64,000 bases of DNA. Source: Solanum dulcamara. Taxonomy: Eukaryota > Streptophyta > Magnoliopsida > Solanales > Solanaceae. Made by a program: the position numbers and the translations under genes. This document shows, piece after piece, positions 24,616-36,119 of this stretch. How positions within the stretch are numbered: the first letter of the stretch is position 1; each line of letters starts with the position of its first letter. Location of the stretch: NCBI RefSeq assembly GCF_947179165.1, contig NC_077237.1:11088735-11152734 (forward strand). The letters run 5' to 3'. Under the pieces are notes generated by a model, which ran no database searches, had not been told where the DNA came from, and saw only the letters and a program-made list of their open reading frames with translations.

Positions 24616-24948
24616 GGTCGTTTGGTGTGAGGGATAAAAATAAATAATCTTGGGATAAAATAATAGTCTCGGGATAAAATTTTGGTGTCTTATTTTGTTG
24701 CTAAGTTTGGGATAACTCATCCCATCATTTATATATACATGGTGGAATAAGTTATCCCACATACATGGTGGAATAAGTTATCCCAGGATACCTAATTTCA
24801 GGATAATTAATTCTGGGATAACTTGTTTCCAACCAAACGACCCCGGAATAACTTATCCCATATACATGGTGGAATAATTTATTCTGAGATAACTTATCCT
24901 GGGATAGTTAATCCCATGATAACTTACTCCCAACCAAATGACCCCTTA

Positions 24949-26365
24949 GTTAAGGAAGGAGCAGTCCCATGAAATACACCACATCCTTTCATGTAAAAGA
25001 GATGTATTATTACTCTTCAGAATTTATGATCTTCTACCCCTTTTATAAATTTGTTAGTTTTATATAGTTTTTATATAATAGATTCCCACTTTATATATAA
25101 AAAATCTGAATAGATTATTTTCTTCTATTTAATTTGTAAATGATCCTGAATATATTTTAATATTAAAATGTATTTTTTTACCTTTTTAAAATTATGAATT
25201 ATTTAGATCACTTATTTTGTCCAAATTTGTAGAAGAATAATTTGGAACTTCATAGTTTAGGCTGAGATTTGTGTTTGGATAAACATAATGGAGCTTCACC
25301 TAAGTTTTTAAAAATAAATATTGCTCGAAAAAAGAAGAAATAAATTGTTGAAACAAATAGTTACTATATCAAAAAATAAATAATAAAAATATAGATTTGA
25401 AAATTTATTATTTTAGCCAAATATTTTTATTTGGCTACAAATAATTGAGCTCAAGCAACTTTTTTACACATTCCTTCCTAAAAAGAAGAAGCACACAATT
25501 AGAATAAATAGTGATTTATATCTAAATAAGAAATAAACAGAAATACACAATTGAAACTTCATTATTCTAGTTAAACATTTTTATTAGGATAAAAATAATG
25601 GAGCTCTAATCAAAAGTTTTCAACAGATTTGATTTGAGTAGAAAATATACATAATTCGAATAAATATTCATTGCATTTAAAGAGAAAGAGAAAGAAGTAT
25701 ATACTTGAAACTCTCTTATTTTGGCTAAAATCATTTATATGGCTAAAAATGTAATAAAATTCCAATCGTGTCTTGTTTATATATATTTGGACTGAAAAAG
25801 AAGAAATACATAATTGGAATAAATAACCATTACACCTAAAGAAGAAATTAAAAATAACAAAAAGTTGATATAAAATAGTGTGTATATTAAGAAGTAAGAA
25901 GAAATATACAATTTGAAACAAATACATTATTATATATGATTATGTGGTAATTAAAAAAAAAATAAAAAAATACATCATTTCATTTGGGAGCTGATTTTTA
26001 GTTTTTTCTTCATTCTCACGAGCTTAAAAAAAAAGTGTATTCACACTTTTTGTCATATCAGTATTTAGGAGGGGTGAAGGCTAATTGTTTACCGACAAAA
26101 TCATCATTTTAATTAACAATAAAATTTGTAAAAAAATTAAAATTAAAGGCAAGTGGGCTAAGGTATGTTTATTTTCTTTTGGTTAAACCGCCAAGGCAGT
26201 GATTGATTACACGTATGAATATTGCTAAAAGAATAGAAAAATACAAATATGGAGAAAGTCGAGACAAGTGCATTGCTCTTTGGAACTTTTGATGTCTTCC
26301 TTCTAAGAGATTTTTTTTAATAAGTCAAAAAAGTTTGACCGTCATTTTAATGTGAAAAGACCACA
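24949..26365. other. AT-rich spacer with a diverged tandem repeat
   Basis: No supported gene. Units of about 155-165 bp recur at about 25330, 25490, 25650 and 25805. Each has AGAAGAAATACA-like, AATTNGAATAAATA-like and TATTTTGGCTAAA-like motifs and a TAATGGAGCTC-type segment. The open frames here are AT-driven. Confidence 0.45.
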
Positions 26366-26368
26366 TTT

Positions 26369-26929
26369 AGGGCCGTTTGATTACTGGTTGCAGTTACTAC
26401 TTACGTAGAGTTAGAGTTACGTAGGGTTTAGTTATGCACCATTTAATTATATAAATATTAGTTATGCAGAATTTAGTTATGTAGAGTTTTAAAAAAATTA
26501 GTGAGCTAATTCTTATTTCTTGATTTCAAAATGTTTAGTGAGCTAATATTTATTATACTCATTAAAATAAATAACTATCTAAATAACACATTAAAATTTA
26601 AATAAATACCAATAGCTAAAACAATAAAGTAAATAACAAATAACTAAAAGCAATTAAGTAATTTGTATTGAATAGAATTAAGCAATCAAAACAAAAAGGG
26701 GTAAATGTGTAATTTGTTATTTTAATACATGTATAACTAATACTCACATAACTTATTCCACCTTCATAATAAGTTATGTAAGTATTAATTATGTAGGATT
26801 ATAAGAAACTCAACCAAACATTGTATAAAAGTAATATGTGAATAATTTTTATCCTATTTATAAACCAAACATGGTATAAAATTATTCATATATTAACTTT
26901 GTGTTTATCCTATAACCAAACGGCCCCTT
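26369..26929. mobile_element. PIF/Harbinger-like MITE
   Basis: The left end GGGCCGTTTG and right end CAAACGGCCCC are inverted repeats, flanked by TTA on both sides (26366-26368 and 26930-26932). The interior is AT-rich with no coding capacity. Confidence 0.6.
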
Positions 26930-26932
26930 AGT

Positions 26933-27370
26933 ACTGAAAAAACTATATAGTAGCACATACGTACTTTAATTTGTGACCATTCACACCGATCTGCTTTCAT
27001 AAGCACTTGTTGGCAAGACTCGGGGGCTGAGTGTTGATTTTTCTGAGATTCATTATGAGGGTGTCTCGTTGTAATATGACCTCCTCCAAGGAAAGGACAT
27101 GTAGGCTGCGGATCTAGGAGCAACTTTAAACGAGTAAGTGTTGGATAAATTTAAAAAATTAAATATGTTATATGATTATAAATAAGTAAGCAAATTGACA
27201 AAGTAAGAATAAAATAGACATTTTAAAAAAGTTAATTAGAATAAGCGGGAGAATAAATAGAGAATTTGATTTATAAAGCCAAGTTGAAGGGTAAAAATAA
27301 TTTTCACCCAACTAATTATAATAGACTATTTATTTAATTTACTATATTACAATTTTTAAAAAATCACATA
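26933..27370. other. Spacer with an unrecognised moderate-GC stretch at 26960-27125
   Basis: 26960-27125 is less AT-rich than its surroundings and open on the - strand (LDPQPTCPFLGGGHITTRHP and on), so it may be an exon relic; I do not recognise it. The rest is AT-rich without features. Confidence 0.3.
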
Positions 27371-27371
27371 A

Positions 27372-27405
<34 letters not shown>
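27371..27405. repeat. (TA)n microsatellite
   Basis: About 16 TA units in the region upstream of the glucanase gene. Confidence 0.9.
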
Positions 27406-27408
<3 letters not shown>

Positions 27409-27672
27409 GTCACCTTAACTTGATGGCGTCAACATAGATAAGAAAATTAAATTTGAATAACAAAGCATAAACTCCTACCTTCCATAATTTCAAAACTTGG
27501 AGGAAAACCAAAGAAAAAGAAAGGAAATAATTAGTGTTTGTCCGGTTTTCTCTCTCCTTGACATTAGCTGATACATTCATATTTTGAAATAAAATTGGTT
27601 CAACTTTATTCATTCACATTTCTCCCTCAAATCACTCCTTCACAATTCACCATTTTTTTCTTCTCAAGAACC

Positions 27673-27680
27673 TATATAAT
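27673..27680 (+). promoter_or_regulatory. TATA box of the GH17 glucanase gene
   Basis: TATATAAT about 94-101 bases before the ATG at 27774, a normal spacing for a plant promoter with a short leader. Confidence 0.5.
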
Positions 27681-27773
27681 TTTCTAAAATTAATTTTCTT
27701 ATAAGTATTATTATTTGTATTGAATATAATCGACGTACGTACATATATAGAAACTAGTGGATCAGCACTAGCA

Positions 27774-30444
27774 ATGGCTCATATTAAGATTTTGATATGG
27801 GCATGTTGCTTAGCGCTATCGACTAGTTTTGCGTATGGTCTTGGTGTCAATTGGGGTACACAAGCTGCACAAACATTGCACCCTACAACAATTGTTCAAA
27901 TGCTTAAAGATAACAAGATTGATAAAGTCAAATTGTTTGATTCTGATCATTGGGCTGTCAAGTACTTTGCTGGTACTGGAATTGAGGTCATGCTTGGAAT
28001 ACCAAATAATCAATTGGAAAAGTTTGCAGATGATTATGACTTTGCCAAGGAATGGGTGAAAAATAATGTTAGCTCACATTTGTATGATGGAGGTGTTAGT
28101 ATCAAGTATGCACAACCCTTTTCCTATCTCTTTATTCCTAAATTTGAAAATAATAATAATAAATGTTTTCATGGTTTTCAAAAAGCGATAAGTATTTTGT
28201 ACCTTTTTTTAAAGCTAAAGTGACAAATAAAAAGGATCGAAGGGAGTAATTGATTACGTAATACCAAGTATATACCGTTTTGTTGCGAAGTATAGACATC
28301 ATTTAATTCAACCATAAGGGCATTAAGAAAGCTTCCTTCTCTCAAAACAAAGCCCCTTCTTATTGCTATTTGTGACATCGAGTGCTTAAGTGAGATCAAC
28401 GGTCTAAAAGTGTTAAAAAAAAGTTTTATGCTATCAGGTAATGATGGACTATATATGATGGTGAATATTGGGGTTCAATTGAATCCCCTTAGTCGAAAAA
28501 TTGTATTGCATGTATAGGTTAACTTTTTTTTTTTATGTTTGTATGCATGTATGTATATATAATAAATTGTCGAGTATCCTTTATATTAAAATTTTTGACT
28601 TCGACATTACTATCCGATCATCTAAAAATAACGATGGTAACTATGTTCATATAAAGTTGATTTTGTAATATGCTAACTATGTCGATATATAATAGAAAAA
28701 TATTTTATGCAATCACTTTATATATGTTAATCCATTACTATTGGTATTTTTTTCATTTCTTGAAGGTTTGTGGCAGTTGGAAATGAACCGTTGCTGAAAT
28801 CATACAATGGTTCATTCTTGAAATCAACATTTCCAGCTTTACAAAATGTACAAAAGGCCTTAAATGCAGCTGGCCTTGGTGACAAAATCAAAGCTACCAT
28901 CCCACAAAACGCCGACGTTTATGAGTCCGGTGATTCGGGTCCATCACAGGGCGATTTCCGATCGGACATACGGGAACTAATGCAAAAGATTTGTCGTTTC
29001 TTCAAAGACAACAACGCCCCTTTCCTCGTAAATATTTACCCTTTCCTTAGTCTACACGAAAATAAACATTTCCCTATAGAATTCGCATTTTTCGATGGTC
29101 AAGCGAAGCCAATACGTGACAATGGAATAACATACACTAATATGTTCGATGCAAATTTGGACACATTAGTTGTGTCAATGAAAAAAGCAAGTTGTTCAGG
29201 TGTGAAGATAATTGTTGGAGAAATTGGTTGGCCAACGGATGGTGATATAAATGGAAACATCACATTGGCCAAAAAATTTTATAGTGGACTTTTCAAGAAA
29301 ATGGCTACAAAGAAAGGAACACCACTATACCCTGGATATATTGAGTATTATTTATTTAGTTTAACAGATGAAAATCAAAAAAGTATTCAACCAGGAAATT
29401 TTGAACGTCATTGGGGTATTTTTAGGTATGATGGAAAGCCTAAATTTCCAATGGATTTCACAGGACAAGGACATGAAGCAATGCCTATTGGTGCAAAGAA
29501 TATTAAGTATTTGGAGAACAAATGGTGTGTATTGAACAAATATGCTGAAAATATGGGTAAAACTACTTGCAACTTCAAGTACTTTCTAATATATTTTATT
29601 TTGAAAATTTACGTTCCAATATTGGACTGAGATGAGCTTGAATGAAGTAACGTGAACAGTGATTATAGTTTACATAATTAGTAGGTAGTAAATGGTTGGT
29701 GCGAGTCAAACTTGGGTGGATCTAAGTAGACTAAATTAATAAAGGGTCGTAATCCAACCTGTCTAGAGTTCGTTTGGGTTAAGATGTTGTTGGATCAAAT
29801 AATTGATCATAACTCAAATGGTCTCAAACTTACATAGTTATGAATTTGATGGGTCATTTCGTGTTCAACTCGTAAGGTCCTAAAGTCAACAAATAAGTCA
29901 TAATTCAACACGTGTGAGTGAGTTAGGTACAGCTAGGTTACTTTTTTTGTTTGTTTCTTATCTGGTGTTCCGTACTCTTTTTAGGGTTCGATTAATCTGG
30001 AGTTGTATGGAAAAGGCCCTACCAATGATATTGTTTTGCTACTAATAAATGGTTAATTTTACCACTTCAACACATATATCGACCGATCCCAATTAATTTG
30101 CTTGAGATTGAGGGCGTTGTTGTTATTGTTATACAGGTAAACTACCTTCAAGTGTACAATATGCTTGCTCTATGTCAGATTGTACAGCAATGACATATGG
30201 AGGATCATGCAACAAGTTAGATGCAGATGGAAATGTTTCATATGCATTCAACATGTATTTCCAGATGAATGGTCAAGATGTGGAGTCTTGTGTTTTTGAT
30301 GGATTGGCACAAATTGTGGAGAAAAATGCTTCTGTTAATAATTGCCTATTCCCTATTGGTTTGGAGAGTGCTGGAGTAAGAATTGGTTTGGATGCAATGC
30401 TTAACATTCTTGTTGGTTTCTTCCTCTTTTTGACACTTCTCTAA
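27774..30444 (+). CDS. GH17 glucan endo-1,3-beta-glucosidase with X8/CBM43 domain and GPI-type tail
   Basis: Hydrolyses beta-1,3-glucan (callose) at the cell surface; anchored members act at plasmodesmata, in pollen and in walls. Exons 27774-28105, 28766-29556 and 30137-30444 (GT-AG) join in frame to 476 codons. The first ATG is followed by a signal peptide of about 20 residues (KILIWACCLALSTSFAYG). Mature GH17 begins LGVNWGTQA. The acid/base Glu is in VAVGNEP at the start of exon 2; the nucleophile Glu is in IIVGEIGWPTDG. The X8 domain starts at KWCVLNK and has the conserved Cys pattern (YACSMSDCTAM, GGSCNKL, SCVFDG, NNCLF) and AFNMYFQ. The last residues (AMLNILVGFFLFLTLL) form a hydrophobic tail fitting a GPI signal. 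No damage is visible. Confidence 0.93.
28106..28765 (+). other. Intron 1 of the GH17 gene
   Basis: 660 bp, GT-AG, T-rich near the acceptor. At about 28196-28255 it has GGATCGAAGGGAGTAAT, like one end of a Stowaway MITE; the other end is not clear. Confidence 0.6.
29937..30131 (+). mobile_element. SINE in intron 2 of the GH17 gene, ending at the splice acceptor
   Basis: The body has CTGGTGTTCCGTACTC, TTCGATTAATCTGGAGT and GGAAAAGGCCC, and the 3' part CTTGAGATTGAGGGCGTTGTT ends in a TTG-type tail. This is the 3' end style of Solanaceae/Au-like plant SINEs. The tail runs straight into TACAG|GTA at 30132-30139. TACAGCTA at 29929-29936 may be the other target-site copy (7/8). Confidence 0.6.
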
Positions 30445-30869
30445 ACAAGAAAAATATTGACAAATTAAGTTTGCTTTTCAATGTCATGTATTAGACATTT
30501 GTTTGGTTGAAATATAATTAAGAGGAAGTACTACTACTAATATTTACTATTTTAGGTCTCTTATTTTGTATGTCTACTTATTATATTACCATAAACACTC
30601 AATTTTGTTGTATGGGAAAGAATAAATGTACATAAACATAAAATTCTCTCAAAATTTCTAGAACTCTCCTTCTCTCTCTCTCAAAATTCTCTCAAAATCG
30701 TAAACCTAACTCTTTGATTTTCATGAAAATCAAAAGATTTTAGCCTAGAAATCTTTCATAAACTTCAAGCTATGTCTCGTATTATATATTGATTTGTGAT
30801 TTATTTAGTTTTCAACACTCTTGGAAATTCACATTTACAAATTTTAGTCATCAAGACAATTAAAAAAGT
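30445..30869 (+). other. 3' UTR and downstream region of the GH17 gene
   Basis: AT-rich non-coding sequence with a CT-rich run (TCTCTCTCTC) at about 30670-30685. No gene seen. Confidence 0.45.
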
Positions 30870-31135
30870 GTGTTTTTTTTATGACAAGGAAAATCCGCAG
30901 CCACTTCTCTTTGGGATCGCATAGGGTAAAACCTCGCTCTTATGCAATATCTTACAAACCACATATGAGAGGTAACCCATACTAGTCAAGCCCGGTGCGA
31001 CAAGCTCGACTCAGAAAGCAAACCCCTTATTTTCGCTGGCAAGGGTTTCAAACTTGAGCCTTAATTAGCCATCGTAAGGCCGACATGTCTTCATCCCGAA
31101 ATAAGTAGATGCGGCCCTAACATTTTTTTTGCATT
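30870..31135 (-). mobile_element. tRNA-derived SINE (Solanaceae type)
   Basis: A T-run at 30873-30880 is the tail of a - strand copy. TTAAGGCTCAAGTTTGAAACCC on the - strand, near 31060-31040, holds a box B-like GTTTGAAACC. The body motifs AGGGTAAAACCTCG, GAGAGGTAACCC and CGGTGCGACAAGCTCGA are those of Solanaceae SINEs. The exact ends are uncertain. Confidence 0.65.
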
Positions 31136-31177
31136 TTCCAAATTTATCTGAGTTAGACATTTTCGAGGTGTTACGCC

Positions 31178-31550
31178 CCATATGAAGCTCACTGGAAGGC
31201 TATTAAGCGCCTTCTTCGATATTTCAAAAACACTGCAAATAATGACCTTCGAATTGCTCCAAGCACCGGTCTTAATATCTCAGGGTTTTCTGATGCTGAC
31301 TGGGCTGACAACCTCACTGATCGAAGTTCCACAACAGGTTATGTTATTTTTCTTGGCCTTATTCCAGTTAGCTGGTTAAAATAATGTACCATTGCTCGCT
31401 CATCTACTGAAGCAGAGTATCGGGCTGTTACTAGTGCTGTTGATGAGACCATTTGGATGAAAATTTTTCTCAAAGGACTCCATGTTCAAATCTCCATATC
31501 ACCTACAATTTTTTGTGACAACCTTGGTGTCACCTACTTATGCGAGAACA
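31178..31550 (+). pseudogene. Ty1/copia RNase H fragment
   Basis: Encodes PYEAHWKAIKRLLRYFKNT, FSDADWADNLTDRSSTTGYV, then a stop after PVSWLK, then IARSSTEAEYRAVTSAVDE and IFCDNLGVTYLCEN. These are the RNase H motifs of copia elements with the catalytic Asp and Glu. Both ends are cut; the right end is cut by the LTR that starts at 31551. Confidence 0.88.
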
Positions 31551-31769
31551 TGTAAAGATCTAAATCGTCTTTATTTTCGATTTTAAAAAAATCACAAGAA
31601 TTTGGTTTGACTGGGTCTCACCACCCCGCCAGAGCGGGATGGTTCTGCCGGGGCTGCGCCTCCAGAGCGGGAAATCGTGGGGCAGAACTTAAGTCAAGAA
31701 TTTTTTTATTTTCTCCATTTCTCCCAAGTTGATGTTAGAGGTGAGGGTTTCTGCAAAACCCTCCAAAAA

Positions 31770-34095
31770 TGTAACATCTCAAAAATTTCTATGCCAAGAC
31801 TCGAACCATTTTTTTAGGCGTATGGGATCGAACTCATCGACTTTTGATTGTATATATGAGTTAGGATCAATTTCTAAGTATTTTAAGAGTATTAGATGTG
31901 TTTTAGGGTCATAAGGGATCTCTAACACCAAGCCGATTCCAAAGAATGTTTATCGGCTAAGTTTCCGAATAAGTTCGTATAAGGGTCAACTTCAAACGAC
32001 CATATCTCCTAGAATATAATGCATTGGGTGGCCCATAACCTATCAAACTAAAGGTCATTGAGTCTTCTTTCCAACACCACTAAAATTGCATTTTTTAGAG
32101 TTCGGAGTAAAACGTTATGCTCAGTCGACAAGAAGGGTGCGTGATAAGTCCGCGTCGCAGACCTGTCGCGGACTTAGCCAATTTTTCCAAATTTCATTTA
32201 TTGTCGACCAAAAAGGTGCGCGACACGTCCGCGTCACGGACCTATCGCGGACTTGTCCAGTTTTCCAGATTTTGTGGGGACATTTTGGGAAAATTACCTA
32301 ATATCTATATATACGAACTTGAACGCGTTTTGGGATATTGTTTTTCAGTCTTTCACCTCCAAAGAACTCTAATCTTCATCCTCCTCTCTCTCAAATCATC
32401 CCCTCCAATTCTTCTCTCAAACTCAAGGATTCAAGGCTCCTCATTGAAGACTAAGAATCAAACTTTATTAAAAGCTTCAATCTAAGGTATGCGGGTTTTC
32501 ATCCATGGATTCTTCCACCCATGGAGCCCAAATGTTTTCTCAACCTAGCATTTCAATTCAAAATGATGAAATCTTATGAGTTTTTACATGATGGTTCTAA
32601 ATGCATAAATTATGTTATATTTGAATTTTATTTACTTATATTGATATATATTGACTCTCACTTCCAAGTGATGAGTTTTTATGGATTTCCATACTACGAT
32701 TTCAAATGTATATATTCTTAAATATTTGAAGTTATTTATCTATATTGACTTATGTTGATTCTTATTTACATGAAATGGATGACTTATCAATGTTCTTATA
32801 TGAAGGTTTAAAAGGTAGTTTTAAAGTGCATATGGTGGGTTGTTTTTAAGATGTTTGATTTGATACATTCATATCACTCTCATGCATACAAGTATTCTTT
32901 AAATGTATTTGAAGGTCTTTTTGAAATGAACCCACCTAGTTTCTTATTATAAAGCAAAGTTGAAATGAAGTTTGACACCAAATGAATGTTTGACAATGTC
33001 TACAAATGAGTTTAAAGGTGTTCTTTGCAAATAAGTTTTGTGAATGATGATTCTATAATGTTCAAGCAAGTTAATGATAGGGTGAGTTAAGGCCCTAAAG
33101 ATATTTTATGGATAAAGATATATGATGAAGAAATGTCTACATTCACATCATATGAGACAAAGTTAAAGAGCTATTCTATGATTTTGTTCTTATGAAGAAT
33201 GGACGGGTAGTAGATATGGCCCCTCCCACACGATGAATGACTTTGTGTTTTATGGTTTGTCTATTCCGTTGAGAGTTTACCTAGCACCGAGTGGACCTTG
33301 GGATAGGAATTCTCTCTCGTAGCAAAGGCAAGAGACCCGTAGAAAGATCCCATTGTCCCATAACTACGTGCCACAATAGGAAGAAGGATCACCCGTTAGT
33401 AAAGGCTTGATTCCTTAGAAAGGATCACCCATTAGTAGAGGCTTGATTCCTTAGAAAGGTCACCCATTAGTAGAGGCTTGATATGGTTTCTTATAATGAC
33501 TCATGACTACCTCTATAATAATTAAGTTTCTTTTATGAATCATGATAGTTTCTATATTTCATTGACTAAGCTTCATAACTCCAAAAGGTATTTCAAATGA
33601 ATACAAGGTTCTAGTATGGTCCATTATTTCACCTTATTATATAATGATATATTGCATTGCATACTCATATATTTAGTACATTCAAAGTACTAACGCATAC
33701 TTTTGCCTACATGATATCACCATGTAGGAATCGACGTCGCTCCTCGACCTCCTTCACGTGGCTAGCTCGAATTAGTTGAAGATTGCTTGTGGTGAGTTCC
33801 CATATTTCGGGAACAACATCCTTTTTATTCTAAGCTTATGTTATGTAGAATAGTAAGACTTTTATTAAGGCATTTCTTGACACTTATTTTGAGGGTGAGT
33901 TAGGGACATGTCTTATCCCCCGTCAAGTCTATTAGTAGGTATATTTGGACACAAATTGAAAATGTTTTTATTTCCAATTATTATTGTTTATCATTATCAA
34001 TAAAATGCTTAATGAATGCTAAGAGGCTTGGGTGAGGTACCTTCGAGTGTCTCATTCGCCGTGTCACGTCTAGGCCCTAGGCTTGGGTCGTGACA
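31770..34095 (+). mobile_element. Solo LTR of a Ty3/gypsy-type element
   Basis: Begins TGTAACATCTC and ends GGTCGTGACA. Flanked by AAAAA on both sides (31765-31769 and 34096-34100). 2326 bp with no coding region. A GC-rich block (CGCGGACTTAGCC, CGCGTCACGGACC) lies at 32130-32265. A short tandem repeat of GGATCACCCATTAGTAGAGG type lies at about 33385-33485. Confidence 0.75.
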
Positions 34096-35499
34096 AAAAA
34101 GGTTGCTCTTGAAGAAAGAAGAAGAGGGGAGAGAATCGCAGCTTTTGGAAAGCTTTAACTCATGGAATTCAATCTGGTGTTTCCCATGGAACATCTGAAA
34201 CCAATGATTTCAACAGTGTTATCTCTCCGCTAATGTTTGGCGTCCAAGTAGGCTAGGCTTCTCTTTTCTGAGTAGTAAACATATACCTACTGTGTAATAT
34301 AGAAGAAAAATTAATGAAAATTCATATACTAAGTTGTGGGTCATGGGTTACGGGCATAGATCAGGTTGTGATAGGGTCAAATTCGAATGTGACCTGGGTA
34401 GAAAGGTGCTGTAGTGAAATGAAAAGTTATTGATTGTGGTGTTTTTGTGTGCAACTAGTTAATCTATATCGGGCATAGAATCTCGTACAGAAAAGTTAAA
34501 CTAGTAGATTTTGAGGTTAGGCCGTAAGCTTTGGTAGTGTGGACGTTGATTATTTCTAAAATTATCTTAAATGTGTAATTGAGTTATTTATGATATGCCT
34601 AAACGTGTACAGATAAAGGGGTCAGGTTAGTCCTTATATAAATGAGCTCTTGCTGGCCTAATTTTGTGATGAACCTGTTCTTGGTGATATAAATGATATG
34701 AATACTGAATGTAATTATGAATGTGGTATGATTGGATCGGGTGTCACGTTCCGACACGTATTTGGATCGGATGTCATATTTCGACACATTCTTGAATCGG
34801 ATGTCACGTTTCGACACAAATATGACTGGATTGGGTCCCCTGAAAGGACCAAGTATATGTGTGTGGATGGTCCTATGAGAGAACCTGACACTATATGTAT
34901 TTTCATGTGATATTAAGGTTAGTGATAGATGAGCCATGGACTGAGAACTAGTAAACGAATTCTTGAGTTGGGGTGTGCTAAATATAAAGAATTATGATCA
35001 TAAATACACCTAGTGTTGGGTAAGAGGATGGGTCCTGTTAGATCTGGATGTGATCTATATGGTATACACTACTAAAAACAGTCCAAACAACGATGGAAAA
35101 AACAGCGATGGACTGCGTCGCTCAAAAAAGCAATGGAATTTGAGACGCTGTTCGTCGCTTTTTTATTTTTTTTATTTTTTTAAATTTTTTTAATAAAAAG
35201 CAACGGACAGGGACTATATGTCCGTCACTTTTTTGGCGAATTTTTGCGCCATATAAATATATTTAAAAATTAATTATAAAATAAAAATAATGACGGAGTC
35301 CATCGCTTATAATTGAAAATAATTAAATATTATTTAAAAATTGCGTCTCCGTCCGTCATTTTTTATTATATTTTATTTATCATTTTTTAAATAAGCGACG
35401 GATAGTGTCTTCCATTCCGTCGCTTTTTTGGTCAAAATAGCGGTCAACTATTTTAAAAAAGCGATGAATAGGACGACGATGTCCGTTGCTCTTTCTGAA

Positions 35500-35700
35500 A
35501 TATTTCAAACTAGTGCCCGTCTTTTTCTTATTTTCTGTTATCTCCCTCTCTCTAAAACCCTCCCCCTTCTCTCTAAAACTTCTACCCCCCGCCCCCTTCG
35601 CTGTCGTTCGCCGCCCCCACTCCCTCCCCCGTCGTCACTGTTGCCGCCGCCAATTCCCTCCGTTAGCCTTCTCTCTCCGTATTGTTAATAAGGTTAGTTA
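35500..35700 (+). other. Pyrimidine-rich leader of the CACTA transcript
   Basis: A C/T-rich stretch (CCTCTCTCTAAAACCC, CTCTCTAAAACTTC, then CCCCC- and CCGCC-rich) ending near AAGGTTAG, a possible splice donor. It resembles a plant 5'UTR and is not coding. Confidence 0.4.
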
Positions 35701-36119
35701 GTTAGGGTTTTAATTTTTTAAAAAAATTATTTATTGATTTGTTAGTTAATTTATTTCATTTAATTTTTTAATGTATGTTATTAACATAGTTAATTTGTAT
35801 ATGTGATTTTGAATTGGTGAATGTTAGAAATTAGATTTTAGGTCTTTTGTTTTGATTTGGATTTTTTTAATTAAATTGTGAATTGAATATTTTTTGAGTT
35901 GGAATTAAAGTGTTGTTGATGTTCAAATGTTATTAACATGGTTGGTTAGTTCTTGAAGTTAGAATGTCAATGAAAATTTTAGGGCTTTAGTTTGAATTGT
36001 GGTTTTTTTAATTAGATTGTGAATTGAGTATTGTGTTAGTTGGATTTGAAGTGTTTTTGAAGATAAAATTAAAGTTAGAACATGAAGTAATTAGAAATTA
36101 GAATTTAGGATTTTTTATG

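Larger units (their letters stand above)
12162..24945. mobile_element. PIF/Harbinger-like MITE (TSD TTA) split by the Tekay element
   Basis: The left end AGGGTCG (12162-12168) continues across the gypsy insertion as GGTCGTTTGGTGTGAGGG (24616 onward). The right end is CCAACCAAATGACCCC (24930-24945), the inverted repeat of the left end. TTA flanks both sides (12159-12161 and 24946-24948). Without the insertion the MITE is about 0.33 kb and rich in the motif GGATAACTTATCCC. A second inner copy of the terminal repeat at about 24828-24843 shows it is a composite of two units. Confidence 0.65.

Noticed and set aside
25610..25927. 105-codon open frame on the - strand rich in Phe and Tyr
   Set aside because: AT-rich tandem repeat; amino-acid content follows base composition only.
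27720..27773. Extended N-terminus of the glucanase from a non-ATG codon
   Set aside because: The ATG at 27774 gives a clean signal peptide; the upstream extension is polar and starts with TTG.
35428..35701. Pro/Ser/Leu-rich open frames on the + strand
   Set aside because: Low-complexity C/T-rich leader of the CACTA; composition explains the open frames.
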